The notes under the pieces were generated by a model. The model made no database searches and had not been told where the DNA came from. It saw only the letters and a list, made by a program, of their open reading frames with translations. Below are positions 43,745-54,837 of a stretch of DNA of 64,000 nt, piece by piece. The DNA is taken from assembly GCA_030847615.1 (NCBI GenBank), contig JAUMIR010000001.1, positions 158,197,001 through 158,261,000 on the forward strand, written 5' to 3'. The DNA is from Gambelia wislizenii (lineage: Eukaryota > Chordata > Lepidosauria > Squamata > Crotaphytidae). The position numbers and the translations under genes were made by a program. Position 1 is the first letter of the stretch. Every line of letters starts with the position of its first letter.

Positions 43745-44075
43745 TGAAGTCAAAGGCTTTCATGGCCAGCATCCATAGATTTTCCTTGTTTTTTTTCCAG
43801 GCTGAGAGGCTGTGTTTTGGAATAGTTTCTTTCTGACGTTTCGCCTGCATCTGTGGCTGGCATCTTCAGAGAATGGTTGGGTAGGAGTGTGTGTGTTTAT
43901 ATGCTGTGAACCCCTGTTGGGGAGTATATGTAAATTTGTACAATTGAATGGTTAGTTTCTGGGTATAGAAATGCAAGGCTTGTTAGTGTCTGTTTGGCTA
44001 ATGGTTGGTTGATGGGCCATTATCTGCTGGGAATCCCCCTGTCCCTGGGTGGAATTCCTTTGTAAGTGTTGTTTT
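43745..44075 (-). mobile_element. Penelope-like fragment
   Basis: 'aagtcaaaggctttcatggc', 'gacgtttcgcctgcatctgt', 'cttcagagaatggttgggta' and 'tgggccattatctgctggga' run in the reverse order of 13771-14248. It is nested in the CR1 relic. Confidence 0.6.
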
Positions 44076-44684
44076 TATTCTATTGTTCTTCCAAACTGAG
44101 AGCCAGATTCTCGTTGAAGTTCATGTGTTAGTTTAGTCCCAGTACTCCAATATGTTAAGGTCATTCTGAATTTTGATCCTTCTTCTAGGGGGTATTAGCT
44201 ACCCCTCTTAAATTGGTGTTATCTGTAAATGTAATAACTATGCCATCTGTTCCATCATCAAATAATTTATAAAGATGTTGAACAACACCAGGCCTAAGAC
44301 AGTACCTTGTGGCATCCCACTAATTGCATCTCTCGAAGACGAAGAGGAACCATTGGTGAATACTCTCTGGGTTTAGTTGGTCAGCCGATTATAAATCTAT
44401 CTTACAATGCCACTGTGTACGCCAGTGTATTACCATGGGGAACCTTGTCAAAAGCCTTGGTGAAATCTAGATATACTAAATCCACAGCATTGCCCTAATC
44501 TACCAAGGTTGTAACTCCAAAAAAAGAAGGTACAATTAGTATGACATGACTATTCTATACCGGTTCTTAGTAATCATAGTATTCCTAAGCGTTCATAGAC
44601 TGACTGTTTAATGATCTGTTCTAGAACATTACCTGGTATTGACATCAAGCTCAGTGTTTGCTCAGATCCTGTTTTAAAAACAAT

Positions 44685-44925
44685 TAATTAAGTATTTATC
44701 CCCGCTCTTCAACCACAAAGGCTGTCAGAGTGGCTTACAAATTTTTAAGCAGTAGCAATTTACACATCTACGCTGCATTAAGCAGTTTCCAATGTGCATT
44801 AGCTAATTGCCCCCACAAGCCGGGTTTGAGTGAACCTTGGAGCCCTCTGGAATTGAACTTACAACATGGTGACTTGCAGTACTGGCATTTAACCACTGTG
44901 CCACCAGGGCTCCCTGGTGTTGAAT
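44685..44925 (-). repeat. SINE/LINE tail repeat nested in CR1
   Basis: 'ttaagtatttatccccgctc' to 'aaccactgtgccaccagggc'. The same family, with an extra interior insertion, occurs at 56718-57150. Confidence 0.65.
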
Positions 44926-45594
44926 AGGACAACATTCAAATGTCTGTATGAGAAGATTATTTTATACCAATATTACTGCAATATAGTATAACTATCTAAA
45001 TTATACCTAATAAAAATCAATATAGTATCCATGTCTGTGATTTTTCTAGTGATATCCACTTTTATATCATACTATACACACCAGCCATATTTTTTTAGGA
45101 CAACATTCAGCCTCCTTCAGTCTGTCTTGTACTCCAAGAATTTTCAAAGATAATCTACCATGGCTCTGACATTACAATTGCAAGGTTCTTTAATTCTGTT
45201 GGATGGAGTTTATCCATACCAGATACTTGAATTCGTTTAGAGTAGCTAGCTATTTCTTTACTACTACACCTGTTCTGTACTATAATAATAATAAAATTTA
45301 TTTATACCCCGCCCCTCTGTTAAAACAAAACTTACTGCATTATTTGTTCTGTTTTCATCAGGTAGAGCTGTTTTTCTTTTGGGAAAAGACTGACACAAAG
45401 AAGGTATTGAGCAGTTCCCCTCATTTTACTATTTCCCCCCCCTCTGTCCCCTCATTTTACTATTTTTCCATTCAGTGATCCTTCAAAGATAGCCAATAAA
45501 AAATAATAAGAACCTCATTAATAAGCCTGAGCTCATGATGGTTCTTTCTCATTTCTTACATGTTTTCTTTAAATCTCAGATCATCTGAAACCCC

Positions 45595-45715
45595 ACACAC
45601 TTCCACCCAACCAATCTCTGAAGATGCCAGCCACAGATGCAGGCGAAACGTCAGAAATAAACTCTTCTAGAACATGGCCTCACAGCCTGGGGAAAAAAAA
45701 CCAAGGAAAATCCAT
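45595..45715 (+). mobile_element. Penelope-like 3' fragment
   Basis: 'ctctgaagatgccagccaca', 'gcaggcgaaacgtcagaaat' and 'aaaccaaggaaaatcc' equal the 3' end of 13771-14248. Confidence 0.6.
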
Positions 45716-46099
45716 CTGAAAGTTTTTTATACATCCACTCTGGTTTCTTTAGACACCTCCCACTTTTCTTCCTCACTGGAATTTTTTGCAATTGTGGCTC
45801 CAATGTGTTACCTTTAAGTAACTCCAATGTACCATGAACATTTCTGACTATAGGATATCACCCTGTATTCCTTAAATTTACTGAGATTTACTGCTGAGTA
45901 AACATGAATTGGATTGCCTCTTCAGTCATGTCAAATGTTGTGGAACTTTGGTTCTTGCAACTAACACACACAGGATTGGGCTGCAAAACTATTCACGCAT
46001 ATGAATACGAATACGTGGAAAATGTTCAATCTTATGTATGCTTGTTCAGAAATATAAGGGACTTTATTCCCAAACAGGGTCAGAGATTTGGAGTTTGAT

Positions 46100-47822
46100 T
46101 CTGTGCATAGCTGATAGTTTTCAATGGTTTTTACTCCTGAGTAAGGAATCATACCTAGGATCTTGGATATGCCCAATTATTTAAAAGACAAATACAGCCA
46201 GTTGCAACTTTGACAAAGTTGATTCTCTGCATGTTTGCTAAAAAAAAATGGCACCATATGAAATTAGTTCATCAGTAGCACAGCACAGTCATACCATATT
46301 AATTTCAGAAATTTCAGCAGGACTTTAGGATACCAGAAATTTAATCAATAACTTAAAGGTAATTAAAACTGTACTCCTATTATTCCTGGGATCCAGGCTT
46401 CATAGGATTTTTGGAACTTTCCCTTGGAGGGTAGGAAGAAAAGCTCACCCTCAGAGAGGAAATGCAAGCTCAGTCCCATGGAGGAACTGATTTAGATCGA
46501 TTCCCTCCTGCTGATTTCACTGGGAGGTTTGTTTGTTTATTTTAAAAGCAGTGGGCTGGGGGTGATGAGAAAAGCAAAATGCTTCTTCTCCCTTTCTTGT
46601 ACTGGCAGGACTGCAGAAGCACTGATAATACTATGACCACTTTCTTGGGAATAAATGTCACTGAAACAACAGAGAGACTTTCTTCTGACCAAACAGACTT
46701 TATATAACACTCTAGATTTTTCTGCATGATAGTAGATGGGGGTACCTACTATGCTCTGCCATTCAGCCCACAGAATTCTCTTCAAAGTCAGCAGAGTAAC
46801 TTCCACATGCAGAAAAAAAGGGGTTGGATTTCACTACTGTTCTCTTTTAATTATATATTCTGAACAAGAATTTAGGACTGCCTTTTGCATTACATATTTC
46901 CAATAGGAAAAGAAGGGGAGGTGGGAAGAAAGGAGTCTTGTTGCACCACTAAGACTGATTAATTTTATTCATTAATCTAGTTTATTAAATCATTTACATT
47001 TTGTACTTTGTTCAGCTCCTTAAGGGAGTTCCAGTACTATGCAATGCAACCTTGTGCATGTTTACTCAGACATTAGCTTCACTATGGGACTTATTCCTTT
47101 CTAACTACGCATACTACTGCAGCTTTACAATTAGTTCTATACATATCAATTCAGAGCTAAGGGAAGTGGTTATAAGATTACAGCCTTCATCTTGTTCACC
47201 AAGGAAAGGGGTACTTTTAGACTGAAATGTCCTTCCATTTTTCTAAAGGCAGCTTCTAGAAGGTGATCATATTTTTCTACTTTATGTGTAATGTTGAAAA
47301 TATAAACACTTTGTCCCTCATCCCATTATGTGTAAGGACTCACATCTTATCATTTCAAACCTTGACAAAAATCAGAATACCAAAATCCAAAATAGATCTA
47401 CATGAGAATCAGTTCTGCTGAAAACAGTAGGGATCGTTTCACATAAATAAGCTTGGAATCAGGATATCAGATATCAGAAAGTAAAAAAGCTCAGGTTTCT
47501 TTTGATGGAAGAAAAACAAACTGAATATGTAACCTCACCACTCCATTCTTCTCACCCTCACCCCCAATTCATACCCCCACCTCCACAGCTGTATTTCTGT
47601 TTCACTGAGTTACTAGCATAACAAAATTATTGGTTTCAGAAGCACAGGGGGATATGTAAGATGCACAAAAGACTCAAATGCTGGTATTATGAAAATAAAA
47701 AAAAATGGTTGGAATTTTAATTGAAAATAACTTACATATAAATTAGCTTAAAATATTATTATAGCAAGTTGAGATTGATATTAAATTAATGAATATAAAC
47801 AGTAACATTAGTCCTTGTACAT
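46100..47822. other. RIPPLY2 3' flank, no further gene
   Basis: This DNA lies downstream of the RIPPLY2 stop on the minus strand, so its right part should be the 3' UTR. A minus-strand attaaa lies at about 47717, a possible poly(A) signal. A 'gaaagcttatgct'-type fragment sits near 46928. No other coding sequence is recognised. Confidence 0.45.
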
Positions 47823-47988
47823 TCAACAATCCATTTCTGTTCCAGAACCATGTTCCAGCTCATCATTTTCTTCCTCACTCTCTGAATCTTCATAAAAAGA
47901 AATTGTGGCTTGGACAGGAAAGTTCCTCAGAAGTGCTTCCGCTTCATGATACAGGTAGTCAAAACACCTTGATTTGGACCAGAATAAT
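47823..47988 (-). CDS. RIPPLY2: RIPPLY2 exon 4 (Ripply homology domain, stop)
   Basis: It completes R73 and encodes residues 74-127 up to the TGA at 47823-47825. It starts LFWSKSRCFDYLYHEAEALL, then RNFPVQATISFYEDS and an acidic tail with SESEEENDE. Human RIPPLY2 has the same blocks (LFWPKSKCYDYLYQEAEALL). The acceptor is tttgtcttag. The C-terminal dozen residues differ from human and include an added E-M-D-C end. Confidence 0.97.
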
Positions 47989-48082
47989 CTAAGACAAACA
48001 AACAAAGTTGCAACATGTTTGTTTAAAGTACAAAGAAATTCAAAATCACTTGCTCTGGGATTCATTTCAAGTTACCTCATTA

Positions 48083-48215
48083 AACTGGAGTGGGAAAGTG
48101 TGGAACCATTTGCCCTCCAGGAATTTTGGACAATACCCACAATACCTTGCCATTGGGTTCACTTGGGTGAAGCTCAAGTCCAAAACATCTGGAGGGCCAC
48201 AGCTTCCCACTCTGA
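48083..48215. repeat. Palindromic 'ccagatgtttt' repeat copy
   Basis: 'ttgccctccaggaattttgg' and 'ccaaaacatctggagggcca' are the two inverted arms. It lies just inside RIPPLY2 intron 3. Confidence 0.6.
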
Positions 48216-48625
48216 CCTAGAGTTAACTGGAAATAAAATTTCCTTGAATTAACTTTTTAAGGATTTAAAGATGTTCAACAAAGAAGTTTTAAAAAATGCA
48301 AACATATAAGGCTATGCGGTTTTTTAACTGCAGAGGAAACTGCTGAGTCAACAAACAGATAGGTTTGCTGAATGATTCCCTTCATGTTCTCAGAATAGCT
48401 AAATTCTATTCAATTTGTTTAAAAGAGCATGGAGATCAATTCTATATTCATATCCTGCTCTAGAAACTGACATAAACTTGTTGTATCATATACTGAAATT
48501 CGACTTGTAAAATACCGATGCTAAAATATCACGTCCAGGTTATAACACAAATATCAGTGTTAGTATCCATGGAGTACAATCAGAACTGAAGACTCAAAAT
48601 GTTGCCTCTGGCTCCAGACACTATA

Positions 48626-48819
48626 CAGGTTGAACCCCATATCCGTGGATTCAGTATCTATTCTATCTAGGCATTTCTAGGTCCTTCAATGTGATTCTAT
48701 GGTCAACTTCTGGCATTCTTCTCATTGTAAATAATAGGGTTCCCTATTATCCACAGTTTCAGATATCCAAAGGGTGTGTGTCATGGAATGTATCCCCCCT
48801 GGATATGGGGGTCAACCTA
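48626..48819 (+). mobile_element. Tigger-like MITE, degenerate
   Basis: It begins CAGGTTGAACCCCATATCC and ends ggggtcaaccta, with 'ctaggtccttcaatgtgatt' inside. TA flanks are approximate. Confidence 0.7.
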
Positions 48820-48889
48820 TAATGAGTTATGTGCTTCTAAACTAGCCTCTTCATGTGTGCTAGGACAACAGAGCTTGCTTTAACCTTCT

Positions 48890-49300
48890 CAGAATTGTTG
48901 GGATATAGTGGCAATCTAATATGCTGGGTTTGTTTACTATTGAAGTGAGCTAGGTTGAATGTAAACAGAAAGGATGAGACAATTTCCTGTTGTAACCTGA
49001 GAGTCTTCCGGAAGAAGGAGGTACTTTAAGTCTCTTTTGTCTGGAAGACACAAGCCCCAGTTGCCACTGACTCCCTCCGGAGGCAGCATGTCTCAAAAGG
49101 GGTCTCCTGCATATTTTGTTTTACAGATGTAGCTATCAAGATATATTTTTGTTATTCCTATCTATCTTCAAGCTTTCTTCCTGCGTACTTTGGAAATGCA
49201 CAAGATGTTTGTGAGTAAAGCTGTTTTAATATACCTTTAAAGACTTGTGGAGCTATTTTATTTTGTTTAAGCTAGACCCAGGTGAAGAGGAGGGAACAGT
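48890..49300. other. Possible solo LTR, weak
   Basis: 'tgttgggatatagtggcaat' at the left and 'gagtaaagctgttttaatat' followed by 'gacttgtggagctattttat' at the right have the composition of an LTR with its poly(A) region. I find no matching short duplication or CA end, so this is only a suggestion. Confidence 0.25.
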
Positions 49301-49309
49301 AGAGTTGAA

Positions 49310-50470
49310 TGGCTGATAATTGTCTGTGTCTGGAATCACTACTTGTTGCTGTGTGTTTTAAACAGAAACTCTGCTAATTTTGCTTACTGAGAGGAATATA
49401 GCCAACTGTTCTTTGGCGCCAAGTTTAAAGTTTCTCCAGTACAGTAGTATATCCAATAAGAATGACTGTAGCTTCAGACCAGAATCCTGTAGTACCTTAT
49501 GCTGGTATAACATCTAGTTATACCAGTGCAATACTGTTGTATATGTTATACACTATATGGAGATATGTAGTTCCTCCTTATGCAATGCCTTCCCCGCAAC
49601 AGCATTAAGTACAGTATGCTAGCAGAAATTTACACTTCACCAGTGAGCCAATTAAAAATACAGTTAAAAGCTCAGTTAAGGCAAAAATATGTGGTCTTAA
49701 ACTCCCCTTTGCTGAAATAATTTCAATGTCAGTTACCACACATTCCAGTCTATCACTATAAGGGTATATCATTACACTAAATGTGTTAACACAAACATCC
49801 TGGCATTATGTAAGTTATCAGCAACAATTTGGAGAACAGCTAGTGTTAATATTGTAATTGTCATTGTCAGTACTTTCTGCATTAATTTACTTCTGACCTT
49901 AATGTCTACAGTCTTCCCACTGCTTACTATGTACATACTATGTGCATTATGTATATACTTGAAATTTTGAACACTACATCTGATGAAATAGGGTATACAG
50001 TCTATGAAAGCTCATGTTATAAATGCATTAGACTTTAAGGTAACACATGTCAAGAGTATTTGTGGAATGAGCTACAAATATCCCCATCACCATTAAAGCT
50101 ACAAAGAAAACATAGTTAGGAACTTCAGCATATGCAATGCCCATATGTATTTCAAATTACTTCAAACACAAATGCTGATTATATTCTGTTAATTATAAAC
50201 ACAAAATACATTCAATCAGAAAGTAAACTATACTTATATCCAAATGTAATCAGAGCCATTATGCAACTAAGGATGCCCACAGTGAAACAGTGAATCATGT
50301 TCTAAAAATAGAGAGTTAATTTCTGTATAGACTGATTTCAGCAACAGCACAACTCTGGCAATTCAGAGACTTCCTTAAGGCAAAAACGTAACTGCAAATT
50401 TGGAGATGTCACTGACAGGGAACTACAGTGGGTATTTAGTGGGTCTATCACTTCTCAAATGCCCTACGTT
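49310..50470. other. RIPPLY2 intron 3, mostly unassigned
   Basis: A 'gaaagctcatgttataaatg' fragment near 49976-50045 belongs to the dispersed repeat seen at 27.6 kb. Nothing else is recognised. Confidence 0.45.
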
Positions 50471-50478
50471 TCTTCACA

Positions 50479-50938
50479 TTACACAATTATCGCACTACCA
50501 CATTAATTGCAATCTCTCCTTCCCTATGGAATCCTGGGATGTCTAGTTCTGTGCAATATTTAAAATTGTTGCATCTGATGAAGTAGATTTAGCCTACGGA
50601 AGCTTATGCTACCAACTTCTGTCTCTCAGTCTCAAAGGTGCCACAAGATCCAGAGTAACATGGCTATGTATTTGCATTATCTGCCAGAGAGCCTTAGTGA
50701 AGTGATTCTTAAGTTTTGGGTCTCTTAATTATTTTGGACTTCTACTCCCAGAATTCCATACCATTGTCAATGCTGGCAGGGGCTTCTGGGAACTGAAATC
50801 TGAAAAAATTTACGGGACTAGAGGTTTAAAAACACTGCTCTAGTGACTCACTCAACTACAAATTGCAGGATCCCATAGGGTGCAGCTATGGTAGTTTAAG
50901 TGGTATCAAATTGTTATAATTGTGGACAGTAGTGTGAA
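50479..50938. mobile_element. Foldback MITE with internal insertion
   Basis: The left arm 'cacattacacaattatcgca', 'tatggaatcctgggatgtct' (to about 50560) and the right arm 'actacaaattgcaggatccc' to 'gtagtgtgaaaagaac' (from about 50850) are inverted. About 290 bases of other repeats separate them. Confidence 0.6.
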
Positions 50939-50939
50939 A

Positions 50940-51525
50940 AGAACATATAAAAATACTATTTTACATAATACTAGCTGCCAGGATTGGAAGATGGAAAGCT
51001 CTCCCACAAAAGAGTGGTCAACAAAACTGATAGAAATGATTTACCGAGATAAATTAACACAAATAACCCAGGAAAATAGTGTAGATACTTTTGAAGATGA
51101 ATGGAAGAGAGTTTTTAGGTGAAATCTGGGGAAATAGGACATATCTAGGATTACTTATATGAACATTAGTAAAAATTTGATGAATTCAATCTGTTCCAAT
51201 TAAGCACACTTTAATATTTGTTGCTATAATGGGGGAAATTTATTTGAGATAAGTTAAGACATCAAGAAGTCAAGTTGAACGTAAGCAATGAGTACTTAAT
51301 GGGAAGTACATTATAGGGTAAAAGTGGAAGAAAGAAGAAGATGGGGGGAAATTGAATGTGGAATGTATGGAAGAATTGTGTGGATTTAGGTGAGTTAGGG
51401 ATGTTTTTGTCTGTTATGTTGTTATTGTGTTTTATTAATGTAAAAATGAAGGAAAACAATTTGAGTTAAATGTATATGTATGTAAAGTTTGGACATAATA
51501 AAATGTGAGTGAAAAATAATAATAA
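50940..51525 (+). mobile_element. L1 LINE 3' end
   Basis: A degenerate frame reads TKLIEMIYRDKLTQITQEN and then EDEWKRVFR, the C-terminal end of a squamate-type L1 ORF2. A 3' UTR and an A-rich tail (aataataataat) follow. The flanks gtagtgtgaaaagaac and gtagtatgaaagagcac look like an aged target-site duplication. Confidence 0.75.
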
Positions 51526-51529
51526 TTGT

Positions 51530-52690
51530 GTAGTATGAAAGAGCACTTAGACTGTGATACTAACATCGTTCTACACAGCCAAAAAAAGCAACAGACTAAA
51601 ATAACTGTGCTTGTTCAAATACAGTTATAGTTTTCTAAGGTCAAGCAATTTATTTATTACCTATACATTTATGGCTTAATGTCATCCAATGGGAAGTGTA
51701 AGGCTGCAATTTAGAATGCTCTTGGGCAGCAAAAGATCCCATAGACTTCAGTAGGGTTTATGGACATCCAAGCAGGTTTAGCTCTGTACTGGAATCCCTA
51801 CATAGGAGTCTGACTCATTATCTAGCAGGGAAACTGTAGATGGAAAAGATGGGGGGAAATTTACAACACTGCATGGAGCATTCCAAATCTCTCTCTCCAA
51901 TGTGTGTCACCCATGCTCAGCAGCCTACCATTCTCAAGCTGAAGTGATGGAACACATATAGGATCAGAAAGCAAAACCCTTTCATATGGAAAGGCCAAAG
52001 GTGGCCTAGTTTCAATTGCTGTAGTTCAACTCTGTATAATTCTAGGTGACAGCCTAAGACTGCTAACAGCCCCAGGGCCAGACCAAGACATTTTAATGCC
52101 TTTAGTCAAAGTGCCTATTCTGCAAGTTATTCTGCCTTCTGTGGCACAATATTTCACAAGCACTTCTCATCTTCCCTGGCAGTGACAAAAAATCCAGCAA
52201 TGATACACTGAATAGCTAAAAATTTGCTGCTCTTTCATAAATCCTAACCTCAGCTGCCCAATGGTAATATAGGGCCCAAGTCAGATGGAGAAGCCTATAT
52301 TGTAACTGAAGTATGAAGCACTGCAACATTCTGGGAAACATAACAGAAAGCCAATCCTATTACTAGGCAGAGTGAGAGCGCTACCTCAGACAGATAATTT
52401 TGAGGTTCATGAAAAGGCAGCAAACTACTAGATATTCAGTGTATTATTAGTGGATTTTCACTGTCAGATTTGTGGGGTTTCTGCCTCAGGTGCCAAGACA
52501 ATTCAACCAGCCTTGGGTAAAGGGCACCTTGCAATCTGCAAATTCTCTTGGGATGGCCTTGAGTAACAATATAATGAAACTACATTAAGACCATAGAATA
52601 TAAAACGAGGTGACATGTCATAGGCATAGAAAGCAACACATGTTTGTAAGCAAGTTTCCCAGTTGCTAAGCCTTCCTCAAGGGTTAGTTA
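51530..52690. other. RIPPLY2 intron 3, no feature recognised
   Basis: No exon or clear repeat is seen. The DNA is of average composition. Confidence 0.45.
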
Positions 52691-52698
52691 ACTGGACG

Positions 52699-53220
52699 TT
52701 TGTTGTTGTTGTGTGCCTTCAAGTTGTTTCCAGCTTATGGCAACCCTAAGGCAAACCTGTCACAGGATTTTCTTGTCTTTCTCTGAGGCTAAGGACTTTT
52801 TCGGACAATGTAAAAATAACGGAAGCAGCGTCGCCAGGTTGCGACGCTGCAGCGCAGTTTTGTACGATGCTCCTTCCCAGCTGTACTGTTGCAGTACCGC
52901 TGGGACATTTGACCATTATATTTTTGCTTTTACAGTCATATTTTACTCACGATCGCTGATCATAAGTAAAATATGATGGTAGAAAGCAAAAATATCACGT
53001 CGTACGTGGGAAGGAGCGTTGTACGAAACTGACGCCCTCTAGCGCTGCAGCGTCGCAACCTGGCGACGCTGCTTCCGTTATTTTTACATTGTCCGAAAAA
53101 GTCCTAAGAGAGTGTGACTTGTCCAAATTCACCAGTAGGTTTCCATGGCTGAGTAGGGATTCAAACCCTAGACTGCAGAGTTATAGTCCAACATTCAAAC
53201 CACTACATCATTTAGACTGG
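52699..53220 (-). repeat. Sauria-type SINE split by a foldback MITE
   Basis: The tail part 'tgtgtgccttcaagttgttt' lies at 52699-52792. The head part with 'tttccatggctgagtaggga' and 'aaaccactacatcattt' lies at 53108-53220. The MITE is at 52793-53104. Confidence 0.85.
52793..53104. mobile_element. Harbinger-like foldback MITE
   Basis: A 312-bp near-perfect palindrome: ggactttttcggacaatgta at the left and tacattgtccgaaaaagtcc at the right, continuing through 'ggaagcagcgtcgccaggtt'. TAA at 52790-52792 is repeated at 53105-53107, the 3-bp TWA duplication of PIF/Harbinger. No coding capacity. Confidence 0.8.
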
Positions 53221-53319
53221 GAAATCACAATGAATGGCCTATTAAATTAAAAACAAAATATTCCTTTTGTTACCAGATTTTGATTCAACTTGGTAAGGTA
53301 GGGGTGGGAATTATGTGCC

Positions 53320-53420
53320 ACTCCAGATCCAGTTAGACTACAACTCCTAGCATTCCTCGCTATACTGGCTAGGGCTGCTGGGACTTGCAGTCCAACAACA
53401 TCTGCAGGGGTACATGATTC
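53320..53420. repeat. Palindromic 'ctacaactcc' repeat copy
   Basis: 'gactacaactcctagcattc' and 'gctgggacttgcagtccaac' are the inverted arms. Confidence 0.6.
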
Positions 53421-53707
53421 CAGAAATCTGATATAAAACCTAATGAGGCGTGTTGATGGATTTGAAATGCTGTTCCAAATAAAAATATTATACCTAGTGT
53501 TACCACTTTTTTCTGCCAGCTTTCTCTACATTTAAATACCATCTGAAATTAAACATGCAAACAGTACCTTCTTCTAAACCATAAACATCCTCACATATTG
53601 AATTCTAACACCCTCCCCCAATGTTAATGGCACAGGAGCCCTGCTAGGAAAAAGACAGAGAAGATCATTTAATGAGTTAGTGATACTATTAAAAAAAAAT
53701 CTCTTAC

Positions 53708-53772
53708 CTGACTGGGTGTGTATACTGTGTGAGTTTTGCTGAGTCTTCCATATTCTCAGAAGAATCACACAA
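53708..53772 (-). CDS. RIPPLY2: RIPPLY2 exon 3
   Basis: It encodes L52-V72 and the first two bases of R73: LCDSSENMED, then SAKLTQYTHPV. Human has SGKLSQYRHPVR at this place. The acceptor is catcccttag and the donor gtaagag. Phase 0 entry and phase 2 exit fit exons 2 and 4. H-P-V begins the Ripply homology domain. Confidence 0.95.
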
Positions 53773-53939
53773 CTAAGGGATGTGAGGTGGAGACATGGAT
53801 CAAAAACAGAATGATTAACAATATTGAACAATCTTCAAATGCAATGCATCTGAAATTCATCACTCAGTAATGGAACGTATATAATATGAATAACATTGGA
53901 AAAGAGTTTATCTGATTTTAGATCACCCCTAAATACCAT

Positions 53940-54142
53940 AAGGGCAGGTCCGGTCTGATCTTGGAAGCTAAGCAGGGTCAGCTTTGGTTTGTACTTGGAT
54001 GGGAGACCACCTTAAGAAATACCAGGTGCTGTTGGCTATATTTCAGAGGAAGGAACTGGCAAAACCCCTCTGAGTATTCCTTGCCTATGAATTTCATAGG
54101 CTCACCATAAACCGACAGGCAACTTGGCAGCGCGGGCACACA
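53940..54142 (+). repeat. 5S-rRNA-derived SINE
   Basis: The head has 'tctgatcttggaagctaagc', 'agggtcagc' and 'gtacttggatgggagaccac', clearly derived from 5S rRNA. Then come 'atatttcagaggaaggaact', 'ggctcaccataaaccgacag' and 'gcaacttgg'. Mutations in the 5S part and the SINE body rule out a functional 5S gene. Confidence 0.9.
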
Positions 54143-54282
54143 CACAATTTGCGGCCTGAGACTCTCTGCTCTGCAGCCAAGGTAGAGAGTACCCAAAGCT
54201 GGTTAAGTTATTTTGAAATCCAGAGGGGATAAAAATCCCACTAGGATCTTTCCACTCCGCTGGATGTCCAAATACAACAATA

Positions 54283-54536
54283 CTGTAGGACCCACATATC
54301 CGCTGGGGATCAGTTCGGGGGGGGGGGTCATGGATACCAAAAACCATGAATAAGAGCAAACACCATTGAAAATAATGGGACTTCCAGTTTAAAATACTAT
54401 AGAGTTGCATTGGAGGACCTAGAAAATGGCTAGAGGACATATTTTCTAGGAAGACTCTACGGTAGGTGTGCTGTTTTGTGTCCTGTGGATAACTGAATCA
54501 GTGGCTAATGAATCAGTGGGTACGGGGGTCCTACTG
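54283..54536 (+). mobile_element. Tigger-like MITE, 'ctaggtcctcca' subfamily
   Basis: CTGTAGGACCCACATATCC at the left and GGGGGTCCTACTG at the right, with TA flanks. Close to 38453-38705 along its length. Confidence 0.85.
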
Positions 54537-54837
54537 TAATAAAATTAACTAAATAATTATTTGCTACCTTTTCATGACACCTCCCCAAAATCAGCTGCCT
54601 GAGGCTATCATCTCACTCTGCCTAACGGCAGAACTGCCATGAATATTTTAGACTCAAATGACATTAAGTGCAAGAAATGCAGTTTGTTAGATATCACTGA
54701 TGAAGACAATTCTGGCCTAATGGGTGAAACAAATCTCTCCTTTAATGATGATGATGCTCACGCTAATCATGATGGACACTGCCTTAAAAGCAGAACATTG
54801 GTACCTTTTACTGTTGTTAATACAGAAATAGACCCAT

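Larger units (their letters stand above)
42912..45870 (-). mobile_element. CR1 LINE 3' UTR relic with nested insertions
   Basis: The inverse CR1 end 'agaattatagagttggaaga' starts the relic. Pieces then continue in order: 43263-43740 (ctggacacaacattccagg), 44090-44685 (ggcatcccactaattgcatc; aaagccttggtgaaatctag), 45100-45282, and 45333-45480 (gaaaagactgacacaaagaa). Between them sit a DNA element (42974-43262), Penelope-like pieces (43745-44075, 45595-45715) and SINE/LINE-tail repeats (44685-44925, 45283-45332). Confidence 0.75.
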
